A stretch of DNA of 13,711 nt from an uncultured Oscillospiraceae bacterium (lineage in GTDB: Bacteria > Bacillota > Clostridia > Oscillospirales > Acutalibacteraceae). Below are positions 1-7,671 of the stretch, in pieces (the stretch's first letter is position 1; each line of letters begins with the position of its first letter). The stretch spans positions 1 to 13,711 of the forward strand of contig UQUZ01000055.1 in assembly GCA_900544375.1 (NCBI GenBank), read 5' to 3'. The position numbers and the translations under genes are program-made. Below the pieces are notes generated by a model, which was not told the DNA's origin, did no database searches, and saw nothing but the letters and a program-made list of their open reading frames with translations.

Positions 1-21
1 ACATGCAGAAATCCTGCATGT
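1..21. repeat. Inverted repeat (8-bp perfect stem) at the window edge
   Basis: ACATGCAG (1-8) and CTGCATGT (14-21) are exact reverse complements around a 5-base loop. No T-run follows on the plus strand, and the bases to the left are outside the window. It may be the terminator of a gene to the left on either strand, or a free dyad; the sequence does not decide. It lies about 60 bases upstream of the transporter promoter. Confidence 0.45.
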
Positions 22-79
22 TGCAGCGCGTAACTTTATATATATGAACCATTTATTAATTCCTTCACCGAAAAAGTTC

Positions 80-108
80 TTGCATTTTTATAAAAACTGC
101 GTTATAAT
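80..108 (+). promoter_or_regulatory. Probable sigma-A promoter of the GPH transporter
   Basis: TTGCAT (80-85) and a perfect TATAAT (103-108) are 17 bases apart. A second TATAAT lies at 122-127 without a convincing -35. A TGGAGG ribosome binding site (141-146) stands 7 bases before the ATG at 154. The -10 region reads TATAATTTTAG (103-113), identical to the -10 region of the downstream mannosidase promoter (2808-2818). Confidence 0.6.
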
Positions 109-153
109 TTTAGTGAAATTTTATAATAGTTTGCGCTGTTTGGAGGTTAAAAA

Positions 154-2523
154 ATGCAGCTTAAACAAACCGCTGAATCGCTTTGGTCAGATGCAAAAAC
201 CTACTGGAAACACCCGCCTGCCGGCAAATACATGCCGTTTAAAGAAATTGCCGCATACAGTGTGGGTGGTATCGGTGCCTACTTCATCATCACGATCATC
301 TGGGCGCTTCAGCTATCTGTCGGTAATTTTATCATCGGCAATGCGATTGGTATCGAGCCGACCAAGATTTATCTCCTGTATCTCATTTCCGTCGCAAGCA
401 GCTTTCCGCTGACAGCCCTGCGCGCCAACATCATCGATAATGCGCGCAGCAGGAAGGGAAAGTACCGTCCCTATCTTTTGATTATGGGCGTGCCTTCCAT
501 CCTTTTGGCAATTGGGTTTGTGTGGATGCCGTATGAATCGATGTCCATGTCCATGCGGATGCTGACGGTACTGCTCTTCAACATTGGCTTTCAGTTCTTC
601 TTCAGCTTTTTCTATGATTCCTATGAGAATCTAATCTATGTGCTTTCTCCCAACACGCAGGAGCGCACCGATGTTTCTGCCATTAAGGCTGTTATTTATT
701 CGATTGCGCCCTCGATTACCGGTATTGTCATGCCCTTAGCGGCAAAGTTTTTGACAAACGGTGATATGACCAATATGAAGCTCTACCGCTTCGCTTATCC
801 GCCGATGTTGATCATTGGCATCCTGCTGGTAATCCTGGTTTATGCCAACACACAGGAAAAAATCATCCAAGCCAAAACGCATGTCGTTCAAATCAAGTTT
901 ATGGACGCTTTGCGTGCCGTGGCAAAAAATAAATATTTCTGGATCATCTCCCTTGCCGGGTGGCTAGGCTTTCTGGAAAATTCCTATGGCACGATCCTGC
1001 AATGGCTTTATCAGTATCAGCACGCTTGCACGGAAGGGCAGTATGCCCTCATTACCACATTGTATGGCAACTCTGCCCTGTGGGGCATGCTGATGGCTCC
1101 CTGGGCGATCCGGAAGTTTGGCAAGAAGCGTGTGCTTGTGTTTACCAATATCTTAAATATTATCTTTATCGCGATGATTTATCCGATCGTGGTAAATATC
1201 GATCCGGGGCTTGGTATCTGGCTTGTTATGATTTGCATGTGGATGAACGGTTTGGTAGGCTCCTTTGCCAATGTCCTCAATCCCAGCATCCAGGGCGATA
1301 TCCGAGATTATCAGCAGTATACCACCGGCGAGCGGATTGACGGCATGTTTGCCGCCGTTGGGTTGATCGGCAGCGCAATCACCATGGCGACGAGCGGCGT
1401 GCTGCCCGCCGTATATGAAGCGCTCGGCATCACCACGGAGAACGCGGTGAGCATGGGTTACACAAACGCTTACGATGTGCTGTATAACCGTAATGTTTTT
1501 GTGAATGCCTTTGCCGTGCTCATTGGCCTGGGCGTTTTCGGAGCGATTATGAATGTGGTTCCCTATTTCTTCTATGATTTAACGGAAACCAAGCAGCGCG
1601 GCATGGTGAACGTTCTGAAGGTGCGCGCCCTGTTTGAGGATTACGGCAATAATGCCCTGTCGGACAGCGGTCTAGTAGAAACCATCGATCTGGTCAATGA
1701 AGCGCGCTATTATGTGGCGGAGCAGCCGTTGCCCGAAACAAAAGACGGAATCCGTGAAGCGAAAAAATCCGGCAGCCGACCAGATATCAAGGCTGCGAAA
1801 AAGGCATATAAAAATGCGATCGAACATAACCGCATGATTGAGATTTCCAGGTTTGTGATTGATGAAATGAATAAATTCAGCACGCTGGAGGTGCAGGAGC
1901 AGGTCAAGGTAGCAAAAGAAATTTATGAGGCCGGTCTCTCAAACCTCGTCAATGTAGAACCGGATGTGCTTGCAAGGGCAAGGGCGCTCCCGAAGGGCAC
2001 AGAGGAAGAAAAGCTCTATCGCAAGGCTGCAATCAAAGAGGCGCGGGAGCGGCTTTATTCTAAGCGGATGATTCTCAAAAACTATCCCGATGGGATAGAG
2101 GAATTCGATATCACCGTTTTCGATCAGCTTTTTGCAGAAGAAGACCGTTTGGAGCTCGCCTTGGAGGAAGCTTTCAAAAAGCAGTTTGCCGCGAAGGACC
2201 AAAAAGACCGTGTAGCGTTTCAGCAGGCGAAGCAAGAGGTGCAGCGCGTTAAGGTTGAGCGCGCGAAAGTGCGCACAAAGATTAAGGAAGCGACCAACGC
2301 GAACTCCCTATATCACCGAGCCGCCAAGCCGTGGCTGGATGCGAAGAAGCTGTTGATTCAGGAAGAGAATTATAAGCATTACGACGAGATTGCGGCAATG
2401 TATGAGGAAGCGAAAGCACGTGCCGACGCGCAGCGCGCAAAGGAAGATGCGGATGACGCGGCCCGTGTGGCGCAGAAAAAGGCAGATAAAGAGCTGGCGC
2501 GCGCCAACCGAAGGCATAAATAA
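154..2523 (+). CDS. GPH-family (MFS) sugar:cation symporter with long C-terminal helical extension
   Basis: This is an inner-membrane transporter of the glycoside-pentoside-hexuronide:cation symporter family, expected to import a glycoside with Na+ or H+. Residues about 30-473 hold the 12-helix core. The loop 2-3 signature has the form D-N-A-R-S-R-K-G-K-Y-R-P (95-106), and the second-half signature has the form G-D-I-R-D-Y-x-x-Y-T-T-G-E-R (from 381). The core ends near PYFFYDLTE (470-478). Usual family length is about 450-500 residues; here about 315 more follow, rich in Lys, Glu, Ala and Arg, predicted mostly helical and probably coiled-coil, and cytosolic. They do not resemble the PTS IIA domain found on LacS. 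The start is set by TGGAGG 7 bases upstream. The gene precedes a GH38 alpha-mannosidase, so a mannose-containing glycoside is the likely substrate (inference). The family call is firm; substrate and tail function are not known. Confidence 0.9.
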   Translation: MQLKQTAESLWSDAKTYWKHPPAGKYMPFKEIAAYSVGGIGAYFIITIIWALQLSVGNFIIGNAIGIEPTKIYLLYLISVASSFPLTALRANIIDNARSRKGKYRPYLLIMGVPSILLAIGFVWMPYESMSMSMRMLTVLLFNIGFQFFFSFFYDSYENLIYVLSPNTQERTDVSAIKAVIYSIAPSITGIVMPLAAKFLTNGDMTNMKLYRFAYPPMLIIGILLVILVYANTQEKIIQAKTHVVQIKFMDALRAVAKNKYFWIISLAGWLGFLENSYGTILQWLYQYQHACTEGQYALITTLYGNSALWGMLMAPWAIRKFGKKRVLVFTNILNIIFIAMIYPIVVNIDPGLGIWLVMICMWMNGLVGSFANVLNPSIQGDIRDYQQYTTGERIDGMFAAVGLIGSAITMATSGVLPAVYEALGITTENAVSMGYTNAYDVLYNRNVFVNAFAVLIGLGVFGAIMNVVPYFFYDLTETKQRGMVNVLKVRALFEDYGNNALSDSGLVETIDLVNEARYYVAEQPLPETKDGIREAKKSGSRPDIKAAKKAYKNAIEHNRMIEISRFVIDEMNKFSTLEVQEQVKVAKEIYEAGLSNLVNVEPDVLARARALPKGTEEEKLYRKAAIKEARERLYSKRMILKNYPDGIEEFDITVFDQLFAEEDRLELALEEAFKKQFAAKDQKDRVAFQQAKQEVQRVKVERAKVRTKIKEATNANSLYHRAAKPWLDAKKLLIQEENYKHYDEIAAMYEEAKARADAQRAKEDADDAARVAQKKADKELARANRRHK

Positions 2524-2556
2524 TCGCATATTCTGCGCAGAACCGAATCGTGTATT

Positions 2557-2592
2557 CCGGCAGGTGGGGAATTCTCCAGCTGCCGGTTTTTT
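2557..2592 (+). terminator. Intrinsic terminator of the transporter gene
   Basis: CCGGCAG (2557-2563) pairs with CTGCCGG (2580-2586), with further pairing inside (TGGGG with CTCCA). A run of six T follows at 2587-2592. It begins 34 bases after the transporter stop codon, so the transporter is probably transcribed alone, apart from read-through. Confidence 0.85.
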
Positions 2593-2612
2593 GTGATAAG
2601 GGAAGCGAGGAT

Positions 2613-2629
2613 TGAAACCTTCTGTTTCA
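2613..2629. repeat. 17-bp perfect dyad TGAAAC-N5-GTTTCA, possible operator
   Basis: TGAAAC (2613-2618) and GTTTCA (2624-2629) are exact reverse complements five bases apart. The dyad lies in the 352-base gap (2524-2875) between transporter and mannosidase, about 170 bases before the mannosidase promoter. It could be a regulator binding site or chance. The rest of the gap holds two terminator-like hairpins, the mannosidase promoter and a LacI-like operator candidate; I see no gene in it. Confidence 0.3.
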
Positions 2630-2657
2630 TGATGCGCTAACCCCTGGATCAATCGCT

Positions 2658-2693
2658 TGCGGGCCGTGAATGTGGTCCGCATTTTGCGTTTTT
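2658..2693 (+). terminator. Second terminator-like hairpin in the transporter-mannosidase gap
   Basis: TGCGGGCC (2658-2665) pairs with GGTCCGCA (2674-2681), eight pairs with one G-U. TTTT (2682-2685) and then TTTTT (2689-2693) follow. It may be a back-up terminator for the transporter, or the 3' end of a small transcript made in the gap. No promoter for such a transcript is evident. Confidence 0.5.
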
Positions 2694-2785
2694 CCTAGCT
2701 CCTAGCGTCAGCTCCATCTTGAATCGGCAAAAAGACTTCCGAGCTTTACCATATGAATTGCCTGTGTCTATTTTTTCAAAACCTC

Positions 2786-2813
2786 TATACAAAATGAAAA
2801 ATATCAGTATAAT
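2786..2813 (+). promoter_or_regulatory. Probable sigma-A promoter of the alpha-mannosidase
   Basis: TATACA (2786-2791) and a perfect TATAAT (2808-2813) are 16 bases apart. Transcription would start near 2820, just upstream of the operator candidate at 2825-2839. That leaves a leader of about 55 bases before the chosen ATG at 2876. Confidence 0.6.
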
Positions 2814-2824
2814 TTTAGAAGATC

Positions 2825-2839
2825 ATGGAAACGTTTGCG
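2825..2839 (+). promoter_or_regulatory. LacI/CcpA-like operator (cre-like) candidate
   Basis: The bases ATGGAAACGTTTGCG fit the catabolite-responsive element consensus WTGNAANCGNWNNCW at every fixed position except the last W. The core AAACGTTT (2829-2836) is a perfect palindrome with the central CG typical of LacI-family operators. It lies at about +5 to +19 from the predicted start site, a usual place for repression by CcpA or a local LacI-type regulator. No regulator gene is in the window. Confidence 0.5.
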
Positions 2840-2875
2840 TTCATTTTTCAATCAATTGGGAAGGGGAAGAAGAAA

Positions 2876-5800
2876 ATGCTCAATCAGCGGCAGATCGATC
2901 GAATGCTCACAAAGCTAGAGCGCTTTGAACATACCTTGGAACGCTGTTATTTTGAAAAAGTCGGGGAGTTAGACATGCGCGCCTATCCTGCCGATGGCAG
3001 CCACCATGCAATCCCGGAGGACAGCCTGTTTCGGCCAGTTGAAAAAGGCTGGCAGTGGGGCGGAGAGGGCTCCTATTGCTGGTTCAAAGGGGAGTTCACG
3101 ATACCGGATGCTCTTGCCGGGCAGGATCTATTTCTGCGCCCGCACTGCGTGGGGTATGAAGCGCTCCTCTGGGTAAACGGCGTGCCCTTCGGCACCTTCT
3201 GTAATAAAATTCTGATCAATGACCATGGCAACCATTACTGCAATTTGATTCTGAAAGAGGCGGAGGCGGGGGAGCGCGTTTCGGTTGCGCTGGAATCATA
3301 CGCCGGGCACTATGTGATGGGAACCGCCCCGTTTGAGCAGCAGGAGCGGCCAAGTTATCAGTATACCTACCGCGGTGCGGAAGTCTGCGTCAAGAATGAG
3401 GAGATTATCGGCTTTGCCCTCGATTTACATACTGTTCTCCAATTGGCGCGCGCCTTGCCTGAGCCGAGCTTTCGCCGTGGGGCCCTGATTGATACACTGA
3501 CGCATGTGCATGAGACGGTTTATTATGATCCGGAAGCGGCCGGGCGGGATACGTTTTTGGCTGCGCTGCGCGCTGCGCGGCCCTATTTACAGGAGGCGTT
3601 GGCGGTGCAAAATGCACGGAGCGCGCCTTTTGCCGGTTTAATTGGCCATTCGCATATGGATACGGCCTGGCTGTGGCATATTGGTGAAACGGTGAAAAAA
3701 TGCGCCCGCACCTATTCCAACCAAATGAGCTTAATGGAGCAGTATCCGGAATATACGTTTATTCAAAGCTCCGCCTATCACAGCGAGGTGATCCGCCGGA
3801 ATTATCCGGCCCTTTTTGAACGGATGCAGCAGCGCGTACGGGAAGGCCGCTATGAGCCAAACGGCGGCGTTTGGGTGGAATGCGATTGCAATATCACCTC
3901 CGGCGAGTCTATGATCCGGCAGTTTTTGTGGGGGCAGCGGTTTACGCGCCGGTATTTCGGCTATACCTCCAATTGTTTCTGGCTGCCGGATACCTTTGGC
4001 TACAGCGCTGCTATCCCACAGATTATGAAGGGCTGCGGTGTGGATTATTTTCTCACAACCAAAATTCAATGGAATGATACCAACGCCTTCCCATATGATA
4101 CGTTTTATTGGCAGGGAATTGACGGCACGAAGGTGTTTACCCACTTCAATAAAACACATATCTGGCCGGATGCAGAGGGCATCTATCATCATACGGTGGA
4201 AAGTGAAGAGGGCGACGTGGTGCGCCAAAAGCATGTTTCCAATATGCGGCTGCTCTCCTACGGCTTTGGCGACGGCGGCGGCGGCCCGCAGTTTGAGATG
4301 ATTGAGGCTGCTCGCCGCTGCCGTGACACAGATGGCTGCCCGCGCGCGGAGCATGTGCGGGTGGGGGATTTTATGCAGAAGCTGGAGCAATCCGCCCACA
4401 CCCCGGCAACCTACAGCGGTGAGCTTTATCTGGAGCTGCACCGTGGTACGCTGACCAATCAGCACCGAATCAAGCAGAATAACCGCAAGGCGGAAATCAA
4501 GCTGCATGATTTGGAGGCTCTGACCGTTCAGCGGGCAGTTTGTGATGGTCATGAAGCGAGCGAAGCGAAAATTGCACCTTTGATGGAAACGCTGCTCGTC
4601 AACCAGTTTCATGATATTCTACCGGGCACCTGCATCCCGCGCGCGCATGAGGAAAGCCTTGCTGAAACAGATGCGATGCTCAAGCAGGCGCAGGATCAAA
4701 TTGAGGCAGTGACCGGCTTTTGCGGGGATGCGGATCAGTTCACGCTCGTGAACACCCTCTCTTTCGACCGTGAGGAGCCTCTTTTCCTGGAGGATCATCC
4801 GGGCAGCAGAATTGACGGGGGCTATCGCCAGCAGGCCTATACAGATCTGCGGGGCGATCGAAAACGGATCGTCGCGGATGTGCATATCCCAGCGATGTCA
4901 AGCGTCTCGCTTTGCTATGTGCCGGAGAGCGCACAGCCGGAGGCGGATTCCCCCTTTACAGAGTCGGGTCATACGCTCACTACCCCTTATGCAAAGGTGA
5001 TTTTTAACGAGAAAGGTTATCTTTCTTCTTTTGTTGATTTGCAGAATAACCGCGAGCTGTGCGGGGAGGGGTATGCGCTCAACACCTTCTTGCTGGCAGA
5101 GGATGTGCCTTCGGCCTGGGATAACTGGGACGTGGATGCGGATATTCAATTGAAATTCCGCGATTGCGCGGAGCTGCTCTCCCGACAGACGGTATCCACC
5201 GGCCCGGTTGCCCACATCATCCGCAGCGTTTACCGGCTAACGCCGAAATCCACGCTGACGCAGGATATGATCTTTTTTGCGGATCGCGCGGAGGTGCGCT
5301 TTGATACGCGGATGGATTGGCAAGATGACCACCGCTTCCTGAAAACCGCCTTTGATACCTCTATTTTCACGGATTATGCACGTTTTGAGGTTCAGTTCGG
5401 CAATGTGAAACGCCCAACCGCACGCAACACAACGGTGGAACAGGCTAAATTTGAGGTGCTCAATCACAAATATACGGATCTTTCGGAAAGCCGCTACGGC
5501 GCTGCGTTGTTAAACGACTGCAAATATGGCATTTCCGTAGAAGGCGGGCAGATGCGTCTGTCGCTCCACAAAGGCGGCTGCCGTCCGGATTATAAAGGGG
5601 ACCACGGCGTGCACGATTGCGTCTATGCCTTCCTGCCACATCAGGGTGCCTTTGATGTGAATCATGTCGTGAAGCCTGCTTACCAGCTGAATTATCCGCC
5701 TGTTTTGGCAGGTAAAGCTTTCACCGCCTTGCCGCTTGCACTGCCGGAAGCGGAAAATATCCTGGTGGAAACGATCAAACCCTGTGAGGATGAGGCGCGT

Positions 5801-5989
5801 GCTTTTATTGTGAGGCTTTATGAGGCGGAAGGCGCCTTTACGAATACGCCCGTGCGGTTCTTTGCAGGCGCAAAGAGTGCCGCTATCTGCAACATGTTGG
5901 AGGAACCGCAGGAGGGATTAGAGGATTTGGCGAAGGTTTCGCTGTGCTTCCACCCCTTTGAAATTAAAACATTGCGTGTAACCTACTAA
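2876..5989 (+). CDS. Cytoplasmic GH38 alpha-mannosidase
   Basis: This retaining, metal-dependent alpha-mannosidase of glycoside hydrolase family 38 has 1037 residues, close to the Ams1-like and bacterial forms. An N-terminal beta-rich domain covers roughly residues 1-240. The catalytic barrel begins at GHSHMDTAWLW, giving metal ligands His260 and Asp262. Asp372 in WLPDTFGYS is the expected nucleophile and ligand, and His579 in NQFHDILPG is the fourth ligand. A beta-sandwich C-terminal region follows from about 690. There is no signal peptide, so it acts in the cytoplasm on imported substrate. An in-frame ATG at 2825 gives 17 more residues but overlaps the operator candidate and lacks a ribosome binding site; AAGGGGA (2861-2867) stands 8 bases before the ATG at 2876. 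The preceding gene is a GPH symporter, the probable uptake partner. Linkage specificity cannot be read from sequence. Confidence 0.95.
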   Translation: MLNQRQIDRMLTKLERFEHTLERCYFEKVGELDMRAYPADGSHHAIPEDSLFRPVEKGWQWGGEGSYCWFKGEFTIPDALAGQDLFLRPHCVGYEALLWVNGVPFGTFCNKILINDHGNHYCNLILKEAEAGERVSVALESYAGHYVMGTAPFEQQERPSYQYTYRGAEVCVKNEEIIGFALDLHTVLQLARALPEPSFRRGALIDTLTHVHETVYYDPEAAGRDTFLAALRAARPYLQEALAVQNARSAPFAGLIGHSHMDTAWLWHIGETVKKCARTYSNQMSLMEQYPEYTFIQSSAYHSEVIRRNYPALFERMQQRVREGRYEPNGGVWVECDCNITSGESMIRQFLWGQRFTRRYFGYTSNCFWLPDTFGYSAAIPQIMKGCGVDYFLTTKIQWNDTNAFPYDTFYWQGIDGTKVFTHFNKTHIWPDAEGIYHHTVESEEGDVVRQKHVSNMRLLSYGFGDGGGGPQFEMIEAARRCRDTDGCPRAEHVRVGDFMQKLEQSAHTPATYSGELYLELHRGTLTNQHRIKQNNRKAEIKLHDLEALTVQRAVCDGHEASEAKIAPLMETLLVNQFHDILPGTCIPRAHEESLAETDAMLKQAQDQIEAVTGFCGDADQFTLVNTLSFDREEPLFLEDHPGSRIDGGYRQQAYTDLRGDRKRIVADVHIPAMSSVSLCYVPESAQPEADSPFTESGHTLTTPYAKVIFNEKGYLSSFVDLQNNRELCGEGYALNTFLLAEDVPSAWDNWDVDADIQLKFRDCAELLSRQTVSTGPVAHIIRSVYRLTPKSTLTQDMIFFADRAEVRFDTRMDWQDDHRFLKTAFDTSIFTDYARFEVQFGNVKRPTARNTTVEQAKFEVLNHKYTDLSESRYGAALLNDCKYGISVEGGQMRLSLHKGGCRPDYKGDHGVHDCVYAFLPHQGAFDVNHVVKPAYQLNYPPVLAGKAFTALPLALPEAENILVETIKPCEDEARAFIVRLYEAEGAFTNTPVRFFAGAKSAAICNMLEEPQEGLEDLAKVSLCFHPFEIKTLRVTY

Positions 5990-6028
5990 AAAACGCGGCT
6001 GCCCTATTTTCAGGGCGGCTACGTTTTT
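5989..6028. terminator. Bidirectional terminator between the convergent mannosidase and deoD genes
   Basis: GGCTGCCCT (5997-6005) pairs with AGGGCGGCT (6012-6020) with two G-U pairs and a 6-base loop. After one mismatch, AAAAACG (5989-5995) pairs with CGTTTTT (6022-6028). A T-run follows the stem on either strand. It starts at the mannosidase stop codon and also backs up the deoD terminator on the minus strand. Confidence 0.85.
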
Positions 6029-6071
6029 GCAAAAAGTGGATCGCTGTATGCTGCCGCTTTCGGCATGCCTT

Positions 6072-6110
6072 AAAAAACCGGCGCGGGAGCGTTTGCTCCT
6101 TCGCCGGTTT
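6072..6110 (-). terminator. Intrinsic terminator of the deoC-deoD operon
   Basis: AAACCGGCG (6075-6083) pairs perfectly with CGCCGGTTT (6102-6110). An inner GGAGC (6086-6090) pairs with GCTCC (6095-6099) around a GTTT loop. Read on the minus strand, the stem runs into six T (6077-6072). It is about 70 bases after the deoD stop codon. Confidence 0.88.
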
Positions 6111-6181
6111 CAGTGTGAAATCCAATTGATAGAAGGCGTATTTTTTTGCAAAACAAGGCGCAAAACATTGCTTGTCACCAG

Positions 6182-6913
6182 TTATTCCGCGCCGGTTTTC
6201 ACCGCAGTCTGTAAAGCGATCTCCATCATCTGTGTAAAGCTTGTCTGCCGTTCCTGCGCGGTGCAGGCTTCCCCGGTAAAGGGGCAGTCGGAAATGGTGC
6301 AGAGGGCAAGCGCCTTCTTCCCGGCGCGGGCGGCCGTCATATAGAGGGCTGCCGCCTCCATCTCGACGGCGAGCACGCCCATCTTCCTCCATTTTTCAAG
6401 GCTTGCTGCATCGTCATAAAAGGTATCGGAAGAAAAAAGATTGCCCATTTTCAGCTCAATCCCCATTTTTTGGGCAATCCCATCCGCCGCGCAAAGAAGC
6501 CCATAATCTGCTATGGGGGCAAAGGCGCCGGGCAGTCCATATTGACGCGCAAAATCAGAGTTGGTGCATGCGCCAACCCCCGCCACAATATCGCGCACAT
6601 GCAGCAAGGGGCTTATCGCTCCTGCGGAGCCAATGCGCAGGATGGATTCCACCCCATAGAAATGATAAAGCTCATAAGAGTAAATGCCGATAGAGGGCAT
6701 TCCCATCCCGCTGGCCATCACAGAAATGCGTTTTCCCTGATAGGCGCCGGTATACCCCTGAATGCCCCGCACGTTATTCACGAGAATAGGATGCTCCAAA
6801 AATGTTTCCGCAATAAATCGGGCCCTAAGCGGATCGCCCGGCATTAAAACCGTTTTGGCAAAATCGCCTGCTTTTGCTTCGATGTGTGGGGTGGGAATTT
6901 GACTGGTGGACAT
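6182..6913 (-). CDS. deoD: Purine nucleoside phosphorylase, DeoD type
   Basis: This enzyme splits purine (deoxy)nucleosides with phosphate into free base and (deoxy)ribose-1-phosphate in the cytoplasm. The 243-residue protein matches the hexameric bacterial type (E. coli DeoD has 239). By alignment from memory, TPHIEAKAGDFAKTVLMPGDPLRA (His10, Gly26, Arg30) and RIGSAG (Arg93) form the phosphate site. VEMEAA (Glu184-Met185-Glu186) binds the ribose. SD with Asp209 and ERQTSF with Arg222 correspond to the catalytic Asp204 and Arg217 of E. coli. The segment between these two (CPFTGEACT) differs from E. coli, which may tune base choice. TAAGGAGG about 9 bases before the ATG sets the start. The gene begins 21 bases after deoC, so the two form an operon. 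Deoxyribose-1-phosphate would need a phosphopentomutase to reach DeoC; that gene is not in the window. Confidence 0.95.
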   Translation of the reverse strand: MSTSQIPTPHIEAKAGDFAKTVLMPGDPLRARFIAETFLEHPILVNNVRGIQGYTGAYQGKRISVMASGMGMPSIGIYSYELYHFYGVESILRIGSAGAISPLLHVRDIVAGVGACTNSDFARQYGLPGAFAPIADYGLLCAADGIAQKMGIELKMGNLFSSDTFYDDAASLEKWRKMGVLAVEMEAAALYMTAARAGKKALALCTISDCPFTGEACTAQERQTSFTQMMEIALQTAVKTGAE

Positions 6914-6934
6914 TGTCGGATGCCTCCTTACTGT

Positions 6935-7591
6935 TTACGCTAACTGGTTGTGAACAGCTGGGATGATCGCGCTCGAACCAATGCGCGAAGCGCCGAGCGC
7001 CAAGAAGCGCTGTGCCTGCTCCAGCGTGCGGATGCCGCCCGCTGCTTTGATCTTTAGATGGGGAGAGATATATTTTTTAAATAAAAGGATATCCGTCTCG
7101 CGTGCGCCGCCGCTGGAAAAACCCGTTGAGGTTTTGATAAAATCAGCCCCAGAGCGGGATACGATTTCACAGATACGAATCTTTTCTTCCTGTGTGAGCA
7201 GGCAGGTTTCCACAATCACCTTCAGAATTTTACCGCGGGAAGCAACGCGGACAGAGCGAATTTCTGATAGAACCTCATCATCTCTGCCGGCCCGCAGCAT
7301 GCCGAGATTAATTACCATGTCGATTTCTGAAGCTCCGCTGCGCACGGCCTGCGTCGTTTCCATGCATTTGGTCTGCGATGTTTCGTAGCCATTTGGAAAG
7401 CCGACAACTGTGCATATTTTCAGCTTTCCCTCCACATACTGCGCAGCCGGGCGCACATAACAGGGAGGGATACACACGCAGGCAACCCCGCATTGCATTC
7501 CTTCGTCACACAGGGTTTTAATTTCCGGCCAAGTAACCGTTTGGCTGAGCGCTGTGTGATCAATAGCGGATAAGATCGATTTTAATTCCAT
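6935..7591 (-). CDS. deoC: Deoxyribose-phosphate aldolase (DERA)
   Basis: This class I aldolase cleaves 2-deoxyribose-5-phosphate to acetaldehyde and glyceraldehyde-3-phosphate, feeding deoxynucleosides into glycolysis. The 218-residue protein is a single TIM barrel. The Schiff-base lysine is Lys153 in FIKTSTGF, the proton-relay pair is Asp91 in EIDMVIN and Lys182 in IKAAGGIR, and the N-terminal IDHTAL motif (10-15) is intact. The frame is open to 7621, but AAGGAGA (7598-7604) stands 6 bases before the ATG at 7591, and DERA alignments begin there, so the extra ten residues are probably untranslated. It is first in the deoC-deoD operon and has its own promoter (7672-7701). Confidence 0.96.
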   Translation of the reverse strand: MELKSILSAIDHTALSQTVTWPEIKTLCDEGMQCGVACVCIPPCYVRPAAQYVEGKLKICTVVGFPNGYETSQTKCMETTQAVRSGASEIDMVINLGMLRAGRDDEVLSEIRSVRVASRGKILKVIVETCLLTQEEKIRICEIVSRSGADFIKTSTGFSSGGARETDILLFKKYISPHLKIKAAGGIRTLEQAQRFLALGASRIGSSAIIPAVHNQLA

Positions 7592-7660
7592 GATGAATCT
7601 CCTTTTCCCATTTTCCCTCATTCCAAGATAGATATATATATTTCACATAAAGCAAGCAAC

Positions 7661-7671
7661 AAACAGTGTTT
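7661..7671. promoter_or_regulatory. 11-bp palindrome at the deoC transcription start, operator candidate
   Basis: AAACAGTGTTT is a perfect palindrome about one central base. It begins directly after the -10 box of the deoC promoter, where a bound repressor would block initiation. Deo operons are commonly controlled by deoxyribose-phosphate-responsive repressors, but I cannot assign this site to a family. Confidence 0.35.

Noticed and set aside
1576..2523. PTS IIA domain at the C-terminus of the transporter, as in LacS
   Set aside because: The tail is a charged helical sequence without the Gly- and beta-rich pattern or conserved histidine of IIA-Glc domains.
2613..2640. TGAAAC followed by CGCT as an ECF promoter before the mannosidase
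   Set aside because: The -10 is poor, it is far from the gene, and TGAAAC is better explained as half of a perfect dyad.
2825..2875. 17-codon N-terminal extension of the mannosidase
   Set aside because: The ATG at 2825 has no ribosome binding site and overlaps an operator candidate near the predicted transcript start; the ATG at 2876 has a good site.
3731..4612. Long open frame of 293 codons on the minus strand inside the mannosidase gene
   Set aside because: It lies fully opposite a gene with all GH38 active-site residues, has no domain I recognise and no ribosome binding site; it is a by-product of the codon use of the real gene.
5976..6000. TGTAAC near the mannosidase stop as another ECF promoter
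   Set aside because: No CGTC/CGTA box follows at 16-17 bases, and the region is a terminator between convergent genes.
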